From Pseudoduganella violaceinigra DSM 15887 (GTDB lineage Bacteria; Pseudomonadota; Gammaproteobacteria; Burkholderiales; Burkholderiaceae_D): a stretch of DNA of 64,000 nt. A model generated the notes under the pieces. That model searched no databases and was not told the DNA's origin. It saw only the letters and a list, made by a program, of their open reading frames with translations. The stretch covers positions 496,001 to 560,000 of the forward strand of contig NZ_AUDI01000004.1 of the NCBI RefSeq assembly GCF_000425385.1, given 5' to 3'. A program made the translations under genes and the position numbers. How positions within the stretch are numbered: the stretch's first letter is position 1; each line of letters opens with the position of its first letter. Positions 11,118-20,156 of the stretch are shown piece after piece.

Positions 11118-12581
11118 ATGTCGGATACTTCTACACTTTCCATGAGCCCTGAAGCCGGGGAACCGGTCCAGCTCAAATACTCGCGCACGATAGCCGATCT
11201 GCCGGGCCCCAAACCCAGCCCCTTTTTCGGCAACCTGCTGCAGCTTGACCGCAAGCGCATCCACGTCACCGTGGAAAACTGGATTCGCCAGTTCGGCCCG
11301 ATCTTTCGCTTCAAGATCCTGAACCACAACGTGGTTGTGGTTTCCGACTATGCGGTGGTATCAAGCCTGCTGCGCGACAGGCCGGCCGGCTTCCGCCGCC
11401 ACCAGGCCGGCGTCACCATCATGAAGGAGCTGAAGATCGACGGCGTGTTCGGCGCGGAAGGCGATGCCTGGCGCCGCCAGCGCAAGCTGGTCATGCGCGG
11501 CATGAACGCCGAAGTGGTGCGCAATTTCTTCCCCACCATGGTGAACATGACCGAGCGCTTGATGTTGCGCTGGAAGGCGGCGCTGGAAGCGGGGAAGCCG
11601 GTCAATGTGCACCGCGACCTGAAGGCGATGTCGCTGGACGTGATCGTGGCCCTGGCTATGGGCTTCGAACTGAATGCCATTGACTCCGACGGCAATCAGC
11701 TGCAGCGCGATATCGACGGCCTCTTCATGCGCCTTGGCCAGCGCATGAACGCCATCTTCCCGCATTGGCGCCGCGTGCGCCTGCCGCGCGACCGTGATGC
11801 CGACGCGTCGGCTGACCGCATCGAGTTGGCGGTGAAGGACTTCATCCAGAAAACACGCGAACGCATCAAAAACAACACGCAGCTACGCGAGAAACCAGGC
11901 AATATGCTCGAGGCGATGATCGTGGCCAGCGAAGAGGAAGGCAACGATTTCACCGACCAGGAATTGATCGGAAACGCCATCACTGCCGTGCTGGGCGGCG
12001 AGGATACGACCGCCAACTCCATCGCATGGATGATCAATAACCTGGTGCAGAACCCCGCCGCCGCCGCCAAGCTGGCCGCCGAAGCCGACGCCGTGCTGGG
12101 CGAACAACGCTTCATCCAGGACTGGGAGATGCTGACGAAGCTGACTTACCTCGATGCCGCGCACAATGAAAGCCAGCGTCTGAAGTCCGTGGCGCCGGTG
12201 TTTGGCCTGGTCAGCAACGAGGCATGCGTTGTGGCCGACACCTTCTTCCCCAAAAATACCGTGGTCTTCGCCTCCGCCGTCGGCGCCAGCTTCGACGAGA
12301 ACCACTTTCCGCAGTCCAGCCAGTTCCAGCCGGAGCGCTGGATTTTCGACGAGAAGCCGGACGAAGCCAATGACCCGAACCGCAAGCTCTTCCCCTTTGG
12401 CGGCGGCACGCGCCTCTGCCCCGGGCGTTTCCTGGCGCTGACGGAAATCCGCATGGTGATTGCCATGTTGTTCCGTAATTTTGAGATCGAACCTGATCCC
12501 AAGGCCTTGCCGGTGAAGGAAGTGATGAACTTCTTCATGGTTCCCAGCGGTGTTCCGGTGCGCCTGAAATTGCGCGCCTGA
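11118..12581 (+). CDS. Cytochrome P450, NRPS-cluster tailoring enzyme
   Basis: A 487-residue P450. Visible hallmarks are the proline-rich LPGPKPSPFFGN start, the I-helix GGEDTT oxygen-activation motif (~293), the K-helix ExxR in NESQR, and the heme loop FPFGGGTRLCPGR with Cys434 as thiolate ligand. Two ATGs are available at 11112 and 11118; AGGAG at 11107-11111 touches the first but sits six bases before the second, so I choose 11118. It lies 20 bases after the NRPS stop and its own stop overlaps an ATG (TGATG), so it is co-transcribed. The likely role is oxidation of the NRPS product or a carrier-bound precursor; the substrate is unknown. A redox partner is not encoded nearby. Confidence 0.95.
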   Translation: MSDTSTLSMSPEAGEPVQLKYSRTIADLPGPKPSPFFGNLLQLDRKRIHVTVENWIRQFGPIFRFKILNHNVVVVSDYAVVSSLLRDRPAGFRRHQAGVTIMKELKIDGVFGAEGDAWRRQRKLVMRGMNAEVVRNFFPTMVNMTERLMLRWKAALEAGKPVNVHRDLKAMSLDVIVALAMGFELNAIDSDGNQLQRDIDGLFMRLGQRMNAIFPHWRRVRLPRDRDADASADRIELAVKDFIQKTRERIKNNTQLREKPGNMLEAMIVASEEEGNDFTDQELIGNAITAVLGGEDTTANSIAWMINNLVQNPAAAAKLAAEADAVLGEQRFIQDWEMLTKLTYLDAAHNESQRLKSVAPVFGLVSNEACVVADTFFPKNTVVFASAVGASFDENHFPQSSQFQPERWIFDEKPDEANDPNRKLFPFGGGTRLCPGRFLALTEIRMVIAMLFRNFEIEPDPKALPVKEVMNFFMVPSGVPVRLKLRA

Positions 12582-12619
12582 TGCCGGTAGACAGATTTTT
12601 AAACGGATCGGAATTGAAT

Positions 12620-13888
12620 ATGACAAGCAATCCGGCTAAGCGCGACAGCAATGCCGCCATGCCCTTTATCATGCTGACGGTGCTGATCGACATGATGTCG
12701 GTCGGTCTGAGCATGCCTGTGCTGGCCCCGCTGATGGGTAGCTTCACCACTTCGCCGGCCGACCAGGCCTTCTGGTATGGCGTGGTAGTGGTGGCCTTCG
12801 CCATCGGGAACTTCTTTGGCTCGCCGATACTGGGCGCGCTGTCCGACGCCTATGGCCGCCGCCCGGTCCTGCTGCTTGGCTTTTGCGGCCTGGCGCTGAA
12901 CTTCTTTGCCACCGGCTTTGCCACGTCGTTGTGGATGCTGGTGGCGGTGCGCCTGGTCGGTGGCGCCATGCAGGCCAATGGCGCGGTGGCCAACGCCTAT
13001 GTGGCCGATATCACCGCTACGCCAGAAGAAAGGGCGCGCCGCTTCGGCATGCTGGGCGCGATGTTCGGCCTCGGCTTTATTCTGGGACCGGTCCTGGGCG
13101 GGCTGCTTGGGGCGATCAATCTGCAGCTGCCCTTTATCGTGTCGGGCAGCCTGGCCTTGGTCAATCTGCTGTACGGCTGCTTCGTACTGCCGGAATCGCT
13201 GCCGCCGTCGCGCCGCCGCCCGTTCTCCTGGCGCATGGCCAATCCTTTCACCTCGCTGCGTGCGCTGGCGCGGTTGGACGGCAATGGCCGTCTGGTCACG
13301 GCGTTTGCGCTGACCACGCTGGCGCAAACCATCGGCTTTATCATCTGGGTCATTTACGGCAATTTCAAATTCGGCTGGGGACCGCAGGAAAGCGGCTGGT
13401 CGGTAGCCGCCATCGGTGTGATGTCGGTGATTGTGCAGGGGGTGCTGTTGAAAGGGCTGCTCAAGGCTCTGGGTCCCCACCGCCTGGCCATGGCCGGCAT
13501 GTTCTCCGCCTCGGTTGCCAACTTGCTGTATGGCCTGGCGAACGAAGGCTGGATGTTCTACGCGATCATTGTGGCAAATGGCCTGGGTTATATCGTCACC
13601 TCGACAATCCAAAGCATCATCTCCAGCTCGGCCGATGCGCGCAGCCAGGGCAATACCATGGGCGCGGTCAGCTCCGCCGGCAGCCTGATGGCGGTGGCGG
13701 CGCCGGTGATCGGCGCGCCGCTGCTGGCCATGATTTCGGAAATGCCGCGCAGCGACTGGCGCATGGGCGCGCCGTTCTATTTTTGCTGCCTGCTGCAGGC
13801 CAGCGCAGCGCTCTTCGCCTTGTGGCAATTCCGGCGCAATCGTGGACGGGTTGCCGCAACCGAGCCGGCAGCAGAGGCGGCGGGTTGA
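12620..13888 (+). CDS. MFS drug/metabolite exporter, probable product efflux
   Basis: About 422 residues with roughly twelve hydrophobic segments and the major-facilitator loop 2-3 motif GALSDAYGRRPVLL, which places it near the TetA/drug:H+ antiporter group. A start at 12581 overlaps the P450 stop (TGATG) and would add 13 residues; ATG 12620 gives the standard short N-terminus before the first helix and is preferred. Its place between the P450 and the PPTase suggests export of, or self-resistance to, the PKS-NRPS product. Substrate is inferred from context only. Confidence 0.9.
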   Translation: MTSNPAKRDSNAAMPFIMLTVLIDMMSVGLSMPVLAPLMGSFTTSPADQAFWYGVVVVAFAIGNFFGSPILGALSDAYGRRPVLLLGFCGLALNFFATGFATSLWMLVAVRLVGGAMQANGAVANAYVADITATPEERARRFGMLGAMFGLGFILGPVLGGLLGAINLQLPFIVSGSLALVNLLYGCFVLPESLPPSRRRPFSWRMANPFTSLRALARLDGNGRLVTAFALTTLAQTIGFIIWVIYGNFKFGWGPQESGWSVAAIGVMSVIVQGVLLKGLLKALGPHRLAMAGMFSASVANLLYGLANEGWMFYAIIVANGLGYIVTSTIQSIISSSADARSQGNTMGAVSSAGSLMAVAAPVIGAPLLAMISEMPRSDWRMGAPFYFCCLLQASAALFALWQFRRNRGRVAATEPAAEAAG

Positions 13889-13902
13889 TATGAGGGAGCG
13901 GG

Positions 13903-14655
13903 ATGCTAGCCGTTGAAACTGAATGGAAGGCTGCCAGCGCCGGGCCGCAAGCCTTGCCCGGCTTTTGCGGACACTCGCGGTTGCGCTTGCCGCTCGCGGG
14001 CCGCGCTTGCGATGCGCAACTGCTGCGTTACGATGCCGCTGGTTTCCATGTATCTGCTTTTGCCGCTGCGGGCATCGCAATGCCTGCGACGATAGAGAGA
14101 AGCGTGCAAAAACGCCAGGCTGAATTCTTTTTTGGCCGCCTTGCCGCTGCTTTGGCGATCCAGGAACACGGCCATGCGGCGGGACAGGTGACGATAGGGG
14201 CCATGCGGGAGCCCGTATTCCCGGCCGCGCTGGCAGGAACGATCACCCATACCGGCTCGGTCGCAGCGGCCGCCGTGTTGCCCGCGTATTACTGTCAGGG
14301 CTTTGGCATCGATATCGAACAGCCCATTGCAGCCAGCTCCATCGACAGCGTGGAACAGCTGGTGCTTGACCGGTTCGAGCGCATTCTGCTGCAAGGGCTG
14401 GCGCAACTGCCATATCCGACGGCGCTGGCACTGGTCTTTTCCGCCAAAGAGAGCTTTTACAAAGCCGTGGCGCGCGCAGTGGGCCGCATCTTCGATTTTT
14501 CCGCCTTGCGCCTGGAAGCCTTCGACTTGACGGCGCAACGTATGCGGTTCGTGACGCAGGAGGCGCTGTGCGCTGACTGGCCAAGCGGACGCCGATGCGA
14601 AGTCGCCTTCTGCTTGCTGGCCGGCGGCGAGGTGTTGACGGCCTTCAGCTGGTAG
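13903..14655 (+). CDS. 4'-phosphopantetheinyl transferase, EntD/Sfp type
   Basis: A 250-residue PPTase. It carries the N-terminal core KRQAEFFFGRLAA, the Mg-binding GIDIE and the catalytic FSAKESFYKA, the three signatures of EntD-like enzymes. It transfers the phosphopantetheine arm from CoA to the serine of ACP/PCP domains, activating the neighbouring synthase. It starts 14 bases after the exporter gene and is the last gene of the + strand cluster; 44 bases separate it from the convergent Rieske gene. Confidence 0.93.
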   Translation: MLAVETEWKAASAGPQALPGFCGHSRLRLPLAGRACDAQLLRYDAAGFHVSAFAAAGIAMPATIERSVQKRQAEFFFGRLAAALAIQEHGHAAGQVTIGAMREPVFPAALAGTITHTGSVAAAAVLPAYYCQGFGIDIEQPIAASSIDSVEQLVLDRFERILLQGLAQLPYPTALALVFSAKESFYKAVARAVGRIFDFSALRLEAFDLTAQRMRFVTQEALCADWPSGRRCEVAFCLLAGGEVLTAFSW

Positions 14656-14699
14656 CGTCGTGATGACCGTGGTCCACAGCAGGCGGTGCTCCCGAAGCC

Positions 14700-15716
14700 C
14701 TAGAGGTATATGACCGACTCAGGTACGGCATCGGCGTCCGTCAGCGGCTCGCCCTGTTCCCAGATCTTTTCCAGATTTGCTCGTACGATATCGAGTCGCG
14801 TGGAGACGCCTCGCTTGCCAGGAAAACGCGCCTGATTCATCGCCTGCAGTTCCAAGGTGCGTTCGTCCTGGCGTGCCACCTTATGCAGGAACGGGTAGAC
14901 GAGCCAGCGCACCGCCCAGCGAGGCGCCCAGCGGTTTTCGACATGCATCGTAGTAAACACATGCGTGTGGTCCTGGGTTTCCGGCGTGAAGTGGAGCGTG
15001 ATCCGAATCACACTGCCATTTGCGTACACATACTCGATCTGCGCCGATCCCGCGCCGGCAAAGTGCAGCTTTTCCGAAACGCGCGGCGACTCGAATAGTC
15101 GGAACAGGATCCCTGACTGGGCAGCCTGATCGCGGTAGTTCACGACGAATCCTTCGCCGGTGATATCGAGCTTAACCCGTACGGCCGAACGCGGCGCATC
15201 TGGTTTTCTTACCAGGCCGGGATGCACGGTGTGCGTATGGAGCGGATCCAGGAAATTCTCGATCACGTCGACAATGTAGCCGCGCCAGTGCAGCTGGTTC
15301 AGAAACTTGCGGGAATCCGGCAGAAACTTAGCGACCATCTCGGGAGGCGCGGCGTCACCCTCGGCCGCGAGCCGCACCCAGACCATGCCATCCAGTTCGC
15401 GTACTGCAATCGTGCGCGCGCCCACTTTGGGCAGGCAGTCGCCTTGCGCCAGCCCCGGTACGGCCTTGCAGCGGCCATCGGCGCCGAACACCCAGCCATG
15501 GTAGGCGCACTCGATGCCGGTGGGTGTCACACGACCTGCGGATAGCGGCACCTGCCGGTGTGGGCAGCGGTCTTCCATCGCGACGATTCCACTGTCCAGG
15601 CGCATCAGCACGAGCGGGCGGCCGAGCACCGTTACGGCCAGCGGTTTATGGCCGATCTTGTCAGCGATGGCAGCGACGAACCAGCGTTTGCTAATGGAAG
15701 GGTGCCAGGTCGTCAT
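14700..15716 (-). CDS. Rieske non-heme iron oxygenase, seventh gene of the KAS III operon
   Basis: A 338-residue oxygenase alpha-subunit type protein. The Rieske [2Fe-2S] ligands are visible as Cys51, His53, Cys70 and His73 (CPHR...CAYHGW). The mononuclear iron site is in the segment ENFLDPLHTHTVHPG (Asn154, Asp157, His160, His165). Such enzymes hydroxylate, desaturate, N-oxygenate or cyclise substrates using electrons from a separate reductase, which is not encoded here. The ATG overlaps the stop of the upstream gene (ATGA), so it is translationally coupled. It probably performs the last oxidative step of the pathway (inference). Confidence 0.93.
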   Translation of the reverse strand: MTTWHPSISKRWFVAAIADKIGHKPLAVTVLGRPLVLMRLDSGIVAMEDRCPHRQVPLSAGRVTPTGIECAYHGWVFGADGRCKAVPGLAQGDCLPKVGARTIAVRELDGMVWVRLAAEGDAAPPEMVAKFLPDSRKFLNQLHWRGYIVDVIENFLDPLHTHTVHPGLVRKPDAPRSAVRVKLDITGEGFVVNYRDQAAQSGILFRLFESPRVSEKLHFAGAGSAQIEYVYANGSVIRITLHFTPETQDHTHVFTTMHVENRWAPRWAVRWLVYPFLHKVARQDERTLELQAMNQARFPGKRGVSTRLDIVRANLEKIWEQGEPLTDADAVPESVIYL

Positions 15717-16831
15717 AGCTTGAAACGCCGCATTAGGGGAACTCCTATCTTGTTGGTCAATGCGCTCAGTACCCCAACCGCGCGCCGCGTGGATTTCGGC
15801 ATGTGAGAAACCAGGACCGCGCTGTATTCGATGGCGGGCGTCCCGCCGCGCAAGCGCTTGAAGTGCGCGGCACCGGCGCTCAGATTGATATTAGACCCGG
15901 TGGCCATCGCTTGTTCGAAGACACATGCCATCAGCAGCCGGTACATTCCCAGCGATTGCGGCAGGGCCGTTTCGTAGCCGACGATGGGGGCGGTAAGCAT
16001 CCCGTCCTGCGCGAAGATGCCGACCACGGCTTGTAGTTCGCCTGCATTGTCACGGAAGCCATGGAAGCGGAGAAGGCCCGCCGCGTGCCAGCGCTCGATG
16101 AAGCGGGCCGTATATCGGGGATTCAGCATCGAGTACTTTTCAAGGTATAGCCGGCGGTATAAGGTCTGGATGCGCAAATAATCGGCTTGCGTGAAATCGC
16201 TGCCGTCGGTGCGTTTCATCGATGTCTTGGAGAGCAGCATCAGGTCACGCTTCAGACCCTGATGGCGCTTCACCTTTGATGGCAGGTCATCAAACAGGTA
16301 GACTTGGCGGCTGGGCACCATCTGAAATCCTTGCGCGGCCAGCGCGGCGATCCAATCCTGGTTCAGGATGCTGTTCAGCGAGCGGAACCACAAGGCATGT
16401 TGCGGCCAGCGTTCCCGGGCGTTCTGCACCAGGTTCTCGAGCCACGGGGAGTCGAGGGGGGGATAGAGATTTGTGCTCAACAGCCAGTTATTCAGCGTGA
16501 CCGCGCGGTCGATGACGGCGCGCTCGAGGACCCGTCCGTAGGCGCGACAGACCAGCCCTAGTGGCGCGCCGATGATGGGGTGAACATTGCGATGTAGCTC
16601 TTCCAGCGCGTAGTCACAATAGGTCGTCAATGGAGAGCACACCCAGGCATTGCCTTTCTCGCCATCGTTGACGGTGACCGGCAGCGACCGGCCGTCGACC
16701 ATCAGCAACGCCACCTCGGTCCGCAGGTTGTCCGCGAACACGCGCGGATCCGTCCCACAGTGAATGACGCCAAACGCCGCCGCGCTGCTGGTGAACGTCG
16801 TCGTCGACTGGTTGGGGGGAAGCGTGTTCAT
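15713..16831 (-). CDS. GNAT/FemAB-like acyltransferase, operon gene six
   Basis: A 372-residue protein. The C-terminal half (from about residue 190) looks like a FemAB/BioF2-type GNAT fold: a long helix with YRRLYLEKYSMLNPRY, a strand-rich core (VVGIFAQDGMLTAPIVGYE) and a helix with YRLLMACVFEQAM. The N-terminal half is unassigned. The start at 16831 overlaps the ATP-grasp stop as ATGA. A likely role is acyl or aminoacyl transfer onto an amine of the pathway intermediate; substrate unknown. The family call is by fold-like pattern, not by catalytic residues. Confidence 0.65.
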   Translation of the reverse strand: MNTLPPNQSTTTFTSSAAAFGVIHCGTDPRVFADNLRTEVALLMVDGRSLPVTVNDGEKGNAWVCSPLTTYCDYALEELHRNVHPIIGAPLGLVCRAYGRVLERAVIDRAVTLNNWLLSTNLYPPLDSPWLENLVQNARERWPQHALWFRSLNSILNQDWIAALAAQGFQMVPSRQVYLFDDLPSKVKRHQGLKRDLMLLSKTSMKRTDGSDFTQADYLRIQTLYRRLYLEKYSMLNPRYTARFIERWHAAGLLRFHGFRDNAGELQAVVGIFAQDGMLTAPIVGYETALPQSLGMYRLLMACVFEQAMATGSNINLSAGAAHFKRLRGGTPAIEYSAVLVSHMPKSTRRAVGVLSALTNKIGVPLMRRFKL

Positions 16832-17985
16832 AGATGGGCCAGTGCCTCGCCATCCCATTCGATATCGCGGGTGGCCGCTTCGCGCAGTGTGCAGCGCTGG
16901 CGCCGCGATAGCAGCAGATACGAGCCGATGTCGGCTACTGCGCCGACCAGCGGAACGCGGTCGCCAGTCACGCCGATCACATCGTCCGCCGCCAAAAAAT
17001 CACGGCGCCATGCGGCGATGCGGCCGCTTGCCAGCGCTTGGCCCAGTCCAACGCTCGCCATGACCGGAGCGATCATTCGTGCCCGTAGCGTGGAAGGCGT
17101 GACCAGCCCCGGCGTGGCGCCGGCAAGGGCGGCGGGCAATGCATCCCCGGTCCCGAACAGATGCACGCCACTGATGGCCCTTGGATTGCACTCGATGACC
17201 GCCGGGTCGTCGTTGCCGGCGTCGATCCAGTCGAATGAAATCTGTCCGGTGAAGCGCTGCTGTGCGACAAAGCGCGCGACGAACGCGGCGATGCGCTGCG
17301 ACGCATGGTGTGCAAAATAATAGCTCGAGCTACGCTTCAGGCGGTACTTTGGCAGGTAGACCGCGTGGGCCGTCAGCACTCCCTGGTCGGCAACACTGTA
17401 CGAGCATAGTTCCTGCCCGTGGCGATAGTGCTGCACAATCCAGCGCCCCATTTCCGCCAGTTCTGGTGCGTCGGCCGGAATCCCGTCGGCAAAGAGCCGT
17501 ACGTGGACGCCGAAGCGCGAAAACTCCGGCTTGAGCACGACCGGCGCGCCGTTTGCCCATTCTTTAGCTTCACCGATGTTGCGGACCTGTGCGCTGGCCG
17601 GCGCGTTGCCGCCGCATTCGCTGGCAAGCTGCAAAAAGTCCCACTTGCTGTGCAGGGTGCGCAGTTTGTCGAAGTCGTCCGCGAGGACGCGACATGACGA
17701 CGGCAGCGCGTACCGGTAGCGAGACAGGTAAAACACTTCCTCGCAAGTGGGAATAACAAGATCGATCGCGTGGCGCCTGATGGCGTCCGACAGGCCCGCG
17801 ATAAACGCGGCCGGATCGAAGCGCGGTGACGCCAGCGAAACCGTTGACCCCACCGCACGGGACCAGCCGGAAATGCGGCAGGGGATGCTGTCGGCGATAT
17901 GGACCATCCAACCCTGGCTGGCAAAGCGGCGGGCGTGGTCCAGGGCCACGGGGGCGCGTCCGCCGAGTATCAATACCTTAGGCAT
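16828..17985 (-). CDS. ATP-grasp ligase, operon gene five
   Basis: A 385-residue ATP-grasp protein. An N-terminal Rossmann-like pre-ATP-grasp segment (VLILGGRAPVALDHARRF) is followed by the lysine strand VVLKPEFSRFG and the metal-binding end VIECNPRAISG. These enzymes join a carboxylate, activated as acyl phosphate, to an amine or thiol. ATG 17985 is chosen because a full AGGAGG lies six bases upstream; it overlaps the preceding gene by eight bases. In the operon it may form an amide bond, next to the acyltransferase (inference). Confidence 0.87.
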   Translation of the reverse strand: MPKVLILGGRAPVALDHARRFASQGWMVHIADSIPCRISGWSRAVGSTVSLASPRFDPAAFIAGLSDAIRRHAIDLVIPTCEEVFYLSRYRYALPSSCRVLADDFDKLRTLHSKWDFLQLASECGGNAPASAQVRNIGEAKEWANGAPVVLKPEFSRFGVHVRLFADGIPADAPELAEMGRWIVQHYRHGQELCSYSVADQGVLTAHAVYLPKYRLKRSSSYYFAHHASQRIAAFVARFVAQQRFTGQISFDWIDAGNDDPAVIECNPRAISGVHLFGTGDALPAALAGATPGLVTPSTLRARMIAPVMASVGLGQALASGRIAAWRRDFLAADDVIGVTGDRVPLVGAVADIGSYLLLSRRQRCTLREAATRDIEWDGEALAHL

Positions 17986-19324
17986 GGGTGGCCTCCTGTC
18001 CGGTGGTGGGGCGCTGGACACAGCGGATACGCCTGCGCTTGACGTGGGCGTCCGTTTCGCTGAAAGGCATGCGCTCGAAAATCGGCGGCGTTAATTGATG
18101 GCGGGCGGTCAGGCGGCGCAGCGCCGCCGTCAACTCCGCGCAGGATGCGTCTTCCTCGTCCGCGACGGCGATGCGCCACGTCATGCCCCGCTGTTCGATG
18201 CGGTAATCCGGCAGCGTCGCCGGTGCCGACGCCACTGCCTGGCGCACCATGTCCGGGAAAAGTGGCGCTGGGCTGGCGTCTTGCGCGCTGTGCAGCCACA
18301 GCACGTCGTCGCAGCGGCCTTCGATGGCCTCGATCGCGCTGCCGGCAGCACCGCAGCCGCAAGGTGTGGAGCGCAGGCGCAGCACGTCGCCGAGCCGGTA
18401 GCGGACGATAAGCTGCGTGGTACGCGAAAAGTCGGTGATGATGGGTGTGAAACGCGTCTTGTCCTCATCCAGCCATTCCGGCTCGACGTGCACGAATTCC
18501 TCGTTCAGGTGCAGAACGCCGGCATCGCAGGTATAAGCCAGGAAGCCCTCCGTGCATTGATAAAGCTGGTGAACCTGCTGGCCAAAGGCTTGCTCGATGC
18601 GGGCCTTGTCGTCGGGCTCGAGCACCTCGGCCACTGAGATGACGCGCTCGGGACGGATCGGCAGAACACCGTCCAGCGCCAGTTCCGCGAGCCGGCCAAG
18701 TATGCGGGCGGGAGCGACCAGCAGATCCGGTTGCTGCGCGATCAGACCGGCCAGGTGGCAGTCAACGCCCTGCACCAGATCGTAAAAGCGGAAATCCACG
18801 CGGCGGCTCTTCAAAGTGGTGTAGAGATTGCTGTTCGCGCGAAGGAAAAACGCGACCTTCACGGGCCGGTTCCCGGCGAGCAGCTGACGCATCAACTTGC
18901 GAGGCAAGGCGCGCGCCATCATGATGCCGGCCCAACGCGCGCGTTCCCCGGGCGACACCAGGAACACGCCACGCGTGCCCGAAGTACCGCTCGACAGTCC
19001 GACTGTGATGCCGCGCAGCTGTGGCGTGAAATCGCGCGCCGTTTCGGCGGCGAGGCCGGCTTGCGTCGCTTCATCGAGCGTAATGCCGGCGGTATTCATG
19101 CCGTCGAAATGCGCGAGCATGGTCTGCTTGTCGACGATCGGCAGGGCGGACAGCGCTTGTCCCGCATAGCTGCGGTAATACGGACTGCGCGGCAGGTGGG
19201 TGTCGAGGAAGCGCTGGACCTGTCGCTGCTGCCAGGCCTCGAATGCGGCGCGGTCGCGAAAGCGCAGCAGCCAGCGGGTACGCGCCAATTGGCCTGCCAG
19301 GCGCAGCGTGTCAGTAAGTCTCAT
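17978..19324 (-). CDS. Adenylate-forming enzyme of the PaaK / F390-synthetase-related type, operon gene four
   Basis: A 448-residue ANL-superfamily protein. The Thr/Ser/Gly-rich phosphate loop VGLSSGTSGTRGVFL is at about 109-123, and YRLGDVLRL is the characteristic later motif. The size and layout match phenylacetate-CoA ligase and F390-synthetase-like proteins rather than the ~550-residue OleC beta-lactone synthetases. It should activate a carboxylate as acyl-AMP for CoA, carrier or amine transfer. Its start overlaps the end of the MBL gene by 14 bases. Confidence 0.87.
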   Translation of the reverse strand: MRLTDTLRLAGQLARTRWLLRFRDRAAFEAWQQRQVQRFLDTHLPRSPYYRSYAGQALSALPIVDKQTMLAHFDGMNTAGITLDEATQAGLAAETARDFTPQLRGITVGLSSGTSGTRGVFLVSPGERARWAGIMMARALPRKLMRQLLAGNRPVKVAFFLRANSNLYTTLKSRRVDFRFYDLVQGVDCHLAGLIAQQPDLLVAPARILGRLAELALDGVLPIRPERVISVAEVLEPDDKARIEQAFGQQVHQLYQCTEGFLAYTCDAGVLHLNEEFVHVEPEWLDEDKTRFTPIITDFSRTTQLIVRYRLGDVLRLRSTPCGCGAAGSAIEAIEGRCDDVLWLHSAQDASPAPLFPDMVRQAVASAPATLPDYRIEQRGMTWRIAVADEEDASCAELTAALRRLTARHQLTPPIFERMPFSETDAHVKRRRIRCVQRPTTGQEATHA

Positions 19325-20156
19325 TCTGCCAATCTTTCAAGGTGCGTTCGCAATGCGAGGGTACGATAGCGACGCCGGTACGGCGTGCGGCCAGTTCGCG
19401 CAGTCTGGCGAAGGTGGTATGGTAATCGCGCCGGCTGTCGAATATGCGGCTGGCGATCCAGGTGGGCGGCCTGTCCTCATCGAGGGCGCGGCGTGTCCAG
19501 GCGGCGTCCGCCACCAGGAAGACGTGGCGACCGTCGGCGCGGCGGAATGCGATTCCCAATTGGCCCGCCGAATGGCCAGGCAATGGGATGCCTGCCACGC
19601 TGCCGTCGCCGAACAAGTCAAACCCATAGTCGAACGGTTGGAACTCGCGGGGCAGCGGCATGTGTTTCGTTTCCTCGGCAACTTCCAGGCGCGCCGCGAA
19701 ATCGGCCGGCAACAGGGCTGGCAGGCAGCCGTGGAGCAAGTTGCCAAGGCGCGAGCGCTTCAGCAGTGCGTGGAAGTCGGCATGCGTCGACCAGAAGCGC
19801 GCTTGCGGAAAATCTTTGAGGCCAGCGATATGGTCACCGTGGTAGTGCGAAATAATGATGTGCCGGACTTCGTTGGCCGCGATGCCCAGACCTGCCAGCT
19901 GGGCCACAAGCGTTTTCTTCGGCGCGAGCGTGGGCGGCGTAATCCATCGGTAGGCGCGTTCGGGAAAGGGCTGGGTCGCCTCGAAGAAGTGCGGGCTGTA
20001 CCCGGTATCGAACAGGATCACGCCGTGCTCGGGGTGCTCGATGACGCCGCACAAGGCCGGAAAGCGCAGGCTTGACCAGCGTCCGCCGCGCATCGCGATA
20101 CACTCGGGATGCGAGCAATGTCCTACATCGAGCAGATGGAATTTGATTGGCTTCAT
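19311..20156 (-). CDS. Metallo-beta-lactamase-fold hydrolase (AHL-lactonase-like), operon gene three
   Basis: A 281-residue MBL-fold protein. The dinuclear metal motif HxHxDH is present as His104, His106, Asp108, His109 in ISHYHGDH. LPGHSAGQ and the late VPSHCE supply further ligands. The overall pattern resembles N-acyl-homoserine lactonases and related esterases/thioesterases. In this operon it may hydrolyse an acyl-thioester or lactone intermediate, perhaps in place of the alpha/beta hydrolase OleB of the olefin pathway (inference). ATG 20156 overlaps the previous stop as ATGA. Confidence 0.9.
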   Translation of the reverse strand: MKPIKFHLLDVGHCSHPECIAMRGGRWSSLRFPALCGVIEHPEHGVILFDTGYSPHFFEATQPFPERAYRWITPPTLAPKKTLVAQLAGLGIAANEVRHIIISHYHGDHIAGLKDFPQARFWSTHADFHALLKRSRLGNLLHGCLPALLPADFAARLEVAEETKHMPLPREFQPFDYGFDLFGDGSVAGIPLPGHSAGQLGIAFRRADGRHVFLVADAAWTRRALDEDRPPTWIASRIFDSRRDYHTTFARLRELAARRTGVAIVPSHCERTLKDWQNETY

